From: Hyperoodon ampullatus
Taxonomy: Eukaryota; Chordata; Mammalia; Artiodactyla; Ziphiidae
Direction: 5' to 3'
DNA: 64,000 nt
NCBI GenBank assembly: GCA_949752795.1
Contig: OX457057.1
Location: 6,190,632 to 6,254,631, forward strand
The translations under genes and the position numbers were made by a program. Below, in pieces: positions 60,480-64,000 of this stretch (its first letter is position 1; each line of letters starts with the position of its first letter). The notes below the pieces were generated by a model. It was not told the origin of the DNA and did no database searches. It saw only the letters and a program-made list of their open reading frames with translations.

Positions 60480-63400
60480 ACACTGATTTCTAGGCCTGAG
60501 AATACTGCCAAGTGCTGGGAAGAACACAAGCAGGGTAGGAGGGTGGGTGACGGGGTCGGGAGAGAGCTGTTCCAGGGAGAATGGGGTTGGTGTGTTCAAG
60601 GGACCAAAAGCTCAGATTGTGAAATGCCCCATAAGATGGGAACTGCAGAAGGTGGAGCCGATGCCCCTGGTGAACGCCCATCCTGCCCTTGGACTTTACC
60701 CGCCCACCCGTGCCCACCATCTTCCAGTGCTTGTTTATGGACCTGGATGAGCCTCTGACTTCTTGTGGGTGTCAAGATCCTTCGCCACGGGGCTTCTCGC
60801 CATCTTCCATCAGTGGACACTGCGAGCTGGCTGGGCCACTTCCTGATGCACCTGGGCGGGTCCTTTCCCCGTACTGTGCACGCCGAGCAGGGAGGGGTGT
60901 GCCCAGTCACCGTCATACCCGCTGCACTGGGCCCTGGTCACTCATACCCTCACTGCACGGTCCCGATGTTTGGGGGACACACAGGACACACTGACCAGAA
61001 GGCCCAAACAAACAACAGGGGTCTCGGCCCCTTGCCAGCCCCTGAGGAGAGTCTGGTTTATGGGCAGCTAACGTGTCCCACTGTCTTGTCCTGACCAGTT
61101 AGGGAGAGTTGGGTGCAAAAACCACAACCCTCTGCAGGGGACTTTGGCCACCTCCCCACAGGGACCACAGCTTTCTCACCTCGTCCACGCTTCCCCCAGA
61201 CCCGCTTCAGCCACTGTCTGCTGCCCTCCTGGAGCTGAGGGGGCTCCCGTGGGGTCCCTGGGGTCCAGGCCCTTCCTCCCCACCCCCTCCCTGGTCCACG
61301 AGCCGGTCTCCAGTCTGCCCTCACCGTCCATCTTCCACCCTGTGCTGGGGGAGCCGTAAACAGGTCTGAGCCCCTCTCCTCCCTCTTAGCACCTTCCATA
61401 GCTCCCCAGGGCCTAAGAAACCAGGTCTAAGCTACTCACGCCCAACCTGGGCCCCACCCATCTCCCTGAGGCCACCACCCTCTGTGCAGCTGCAGCCACC
61501 CAGCCCTCTTCAACCACAGACAGACTCTCTGTCTGAGCTCATGCTCTTCCCGTGGGTGAAGTCCTACCTCTTTCCTGCCCATCGATTTCCGATTCATCGA
61601 CTAAGATCCGTCTAAAACTCCACCTCCTCTGAGCAGCCCACCCTGCCTGAGATCAGTGAGGCCTTTCCCCATGGACTCACTGGGTAAACATCATGTCATT
61701 TTACCCTTCGTGGTCACGAGGTAAGTGAGGCAGGTCTCGTCTCATCATCCCCGCTCTATGTGTAGGTGAAGCACAGAGAGGTTCGGCGACTTTTTATAAA
61801 ATCACACATCCCCTTCGGGCCTCCTTAAGTCCCATGCTTTCTCTGGGGCCCCAGACTCATCCTCCCCACATTTATATTGCTTTAGAAGACCTTTGGATTT
61901 TCTAGAAAACGTGGTGTTGCATGGCTGTCCTTGGCCTGCGCTGTTTTTGCTTAGAATCATCCAATCTGCAAGAAAGATGAGCAATGGGAGCCTCCCTTCT
62001 CACTCTTGGCTTGCCGAAGCCTGGGCACTCTTCCTAGAACTTTCTAAGTAAACGAAGAACCCTTTCTCACGAGGGAAGGGTTGTCGTCAGCCTCTCTTTC
62101 CTAAGAATCCACTCTGAGTCAGGCGCTGTTCGGGACCAGTGGGCTGAGCAGAGCATCAGGCCGGCTCCAAAAAGCTGCCCTGACCTTCTGGTCTGTCTGT
62201 AGCAGGTGACCGTGGACACAACCCAGGATCCAAGCCAGGAGGCCCGGGACTCGCCAAGAGCCATAGCCGTTGATTTCCACATCTCAGAGAACCATTCTCT
62301 TGACTTAAACCTCGAGCCGTGATGATGATGATGAGAGGGACCACCGCTCGCCCGTGGGGGGCTAAGTACATCTCCTCCCTCTGCTGGGAAGGAGGGCCTG
62401 GGCCCTGAGACAAGCACTAAGTGCTGGCCCAGCTCCCACAGGGTCAAGCGCCTGCCCCACAAGTCTGAGCCCCGACCTGCCTCTGGGCCCCCCGGGTCCT
62501 TCCCGTGGCCTTGGCTGCCCACCCTCCTGCCTGGCCGTGGCCTCCTGGGTCTGGCTCCCTGGAAGTCCGCCCCGAGGGAGCGCGGGGTTCCATCCGTGAC
62601 AGAGGACAGGGAGGGAGACCTTTGCTCTGTGGTCCCGAGATGAGACTAAAACAAAGACCACTGAAAACAAGACAAGGACCATGCCACGCATCTTGAATCC
62701 ACACCTGACCTTCCCTTCCGTGAACTTGAAGGTCAACCCTGTTCCTTGAGGCTCCTCTGGAGGGAGCACGCTGGCCCCTGAGCCACATTATCCATGGCAC
62801 TGAGAACCCAGGGTGAAACCACAGCCATCATCGTGTTGATTTCTGGCTTCCGAGGCTGTGGACGAGCCCCGGACCATGGGCTGGGATACAGGGCCTGGGT
62901 GAGGAGGTGTCCCCACACCCATCACACCAGGCCACAGGTTTCTAGGGAACGGAGCTGGCTTCCCTGGGATCTGCCAGAACAGACAGAAGCGCCCCGGCTT
63001 CTTCCTGCTCTCAGGTGTGTTTGTGTGCTGTGCCCTCTTCCTGGCTGTGAGGTCGAGGGCACTGAGAAGCCTCCTGCTGGAAGACTTGGAGGACAGGAGC
63101 AGGTGTCCTGCGTTGGGGGCACACTCAGGGCACCCAGGGCAGCAGTAGCTCAGGGGGACTTTTCAGGGCTGGGGGATCCTGGGGCCATGATGCTTGGAAA
63201 TCATCCGGGCTGAGGGTGTGTCGTGGGTCCCATTGAAGATTTACTGAGGGCCTGCTGTGTACGAGCTAGCACGAGGGCGAGAGTGCCTGTCCCTCACTGT
63301 GACATCCACGCCTGGGCTGTGCCCACCCCACCCCACCTGCAGCCCCCAGCCCCCTTCTCCAATCGCCCGCCCCTGCTCCAGCCATGACCTGTTCCAGTTG

Positions 63401-63892
63401 CCCTTTGCCCAGAACACCCCGCCCCTTCATCTCCAACCCACCCCCCACCCTCTGGCTCCCTGCCTCTAGGAAACATCAGTTCTTTTGCAAAATACTCGTG
63501 GTACTCACACGCCTCTCCCCTGATCGTCTCAGCCGTGGGGTGGGGTCGGGGGCTGGGAGAACCCTGACTGTTCTCTGCAGCCTGAGCTGCAGACGTCGCG
63601 GGGTGGGGATGTGGGGGGAGCGGGCTGGTGGGCACAGAGGTATGGTGCCTGGGCTTTGGAGACACTGCCACCTGGTGGCCAGGACTGGGTATGTCAGCGA
63701 GGACCGAGTTTCACATCTGCTCTGGGGCAGGACCTGCAGCAGAGCCCGTGCAACGAATAAGGGGAGTGGAGGGGACCTGGGAGTGACAAGCAGTGGTCAG
63801 GTACACAGAAGAAACTGGCCCTAAGACAGTCTGTCGGCCTCAGGGATCCTCCCTGGGCCAAAAGAGGCTTCTAAGAAGTGCCTTTATTAAAG
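60480..63892. other. Intergenic DNA downstream of SLC45A1
   Basis: GC-rich, no gene recognised. The patch at about 61,700-61,800 looks like an antisense MIR ('gtgaagcacagagaggttcg'). In human the next gene downstream is RERE, transcribed toward SLC45A1, but none of its coding sequence is seen here. Confidence 0.5.
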
Positions 63893-64000
63893 TGATTTTT
63901 TTTTTCTTGGCTGCGGTGGGTCTTCGTTGCTGCGCGCGGGCTTTTCTCTAGTTGCGTCGAGCGGGGGCTACTTTTCGTTGCGGAGCCGGGCTCTAGGCGC
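63893..64000 (-). repeat. CHR-type SINE, long form, cut by window end
   Basis: Antisense start of a long-form copy: T-run, then 'ggctgcggtgggtcttcgtt' and 'ggcttttctctagttgcgtc'. Continues beyond the window. Confidence 0.92.

Noticed and set aside
60480..64000. 3' end of RERE on the minus strand
   Set aside because: Expected by human gene order further downstream, but no RERE coding sequence or convincing poly(A) context was seen in the window.

Overview
The window reads as mammalian nuclear DNA, most likely from a cetacean. The organism call rests on about 20 tRNA-Glu-derived SINEs of the CHR type, which are a cetacean/hippo/ruminant lineage marker. Many belong to a short, nearly uniform subfamily of about 200 bp with a terminal GTACCGC-A(n) end, as is abundant in whales and dolphins. 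LINE-1 3' ends of cetartiodactyl style are also present, and no BovB element was recognised. The exact species cannot be read from the sequence.

The single protein-coding gene recognised is SLC45A1 (proton-associated sugar transporter A), on the + strand. A CpG-rich block with a cAMP-response element at about 31.0-31.4 kb looks like its promoter and first exon. Eight coding exons follow at 35,959-36,355, 36,943-37,035, 37,536-37,760, 51,196-51,935, 54,278-54,431, 55,784-55,960, 57,424-57,629 and 59,438-59,707. All splice sites are GT/AG, all phases agree, and the joined frame is open for 753 codons plus stop. An AATAAA lies 132 bases after the stop codon. No disabling change was seen, so the gene appears functional.

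Layout. Positions 1-31,000 are intergenic: old L1 copies on both strands, a younger truncated L1, a solo LTR, an L2 copy, an MIR, simple repeats and many SINEs. Positions 31,000-36,000 hold the promoter, exon 1 and intron 1, with a GGAT-rich minisatellite and a striking 57-bp inverted repeat. Positions 36,000-38,000 hold the first three coding exons. Intron 4 (37,761-51,195) is a stack of repeats containing a full-length 7-kb antisense L1 inserted into an older L1 and itself carrying two SINEs. Positions 51,196-59,865 hold the remaining exons. Positions 59,866-64,000 are intergenic, with (TA)n, (ATCC)n and a SINE cut by the window edge.

Because many insertions keep clear target-site duplications (TSDs), the order of several nested events can be read directly. 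Examples are SINE within SINE within SINE, SINE within L1 within older L1, and SINE within a DNA-transposon relic. The most noteworthy observations are the 57-bp inverted repeat in intron 1, an apparent L1 3' transduction near the left edge, an in-frame upstream start that could extend the SLC45A1 N-terminus by 45 residues, and the L1 promoter region sitting antisense inside intron 4.
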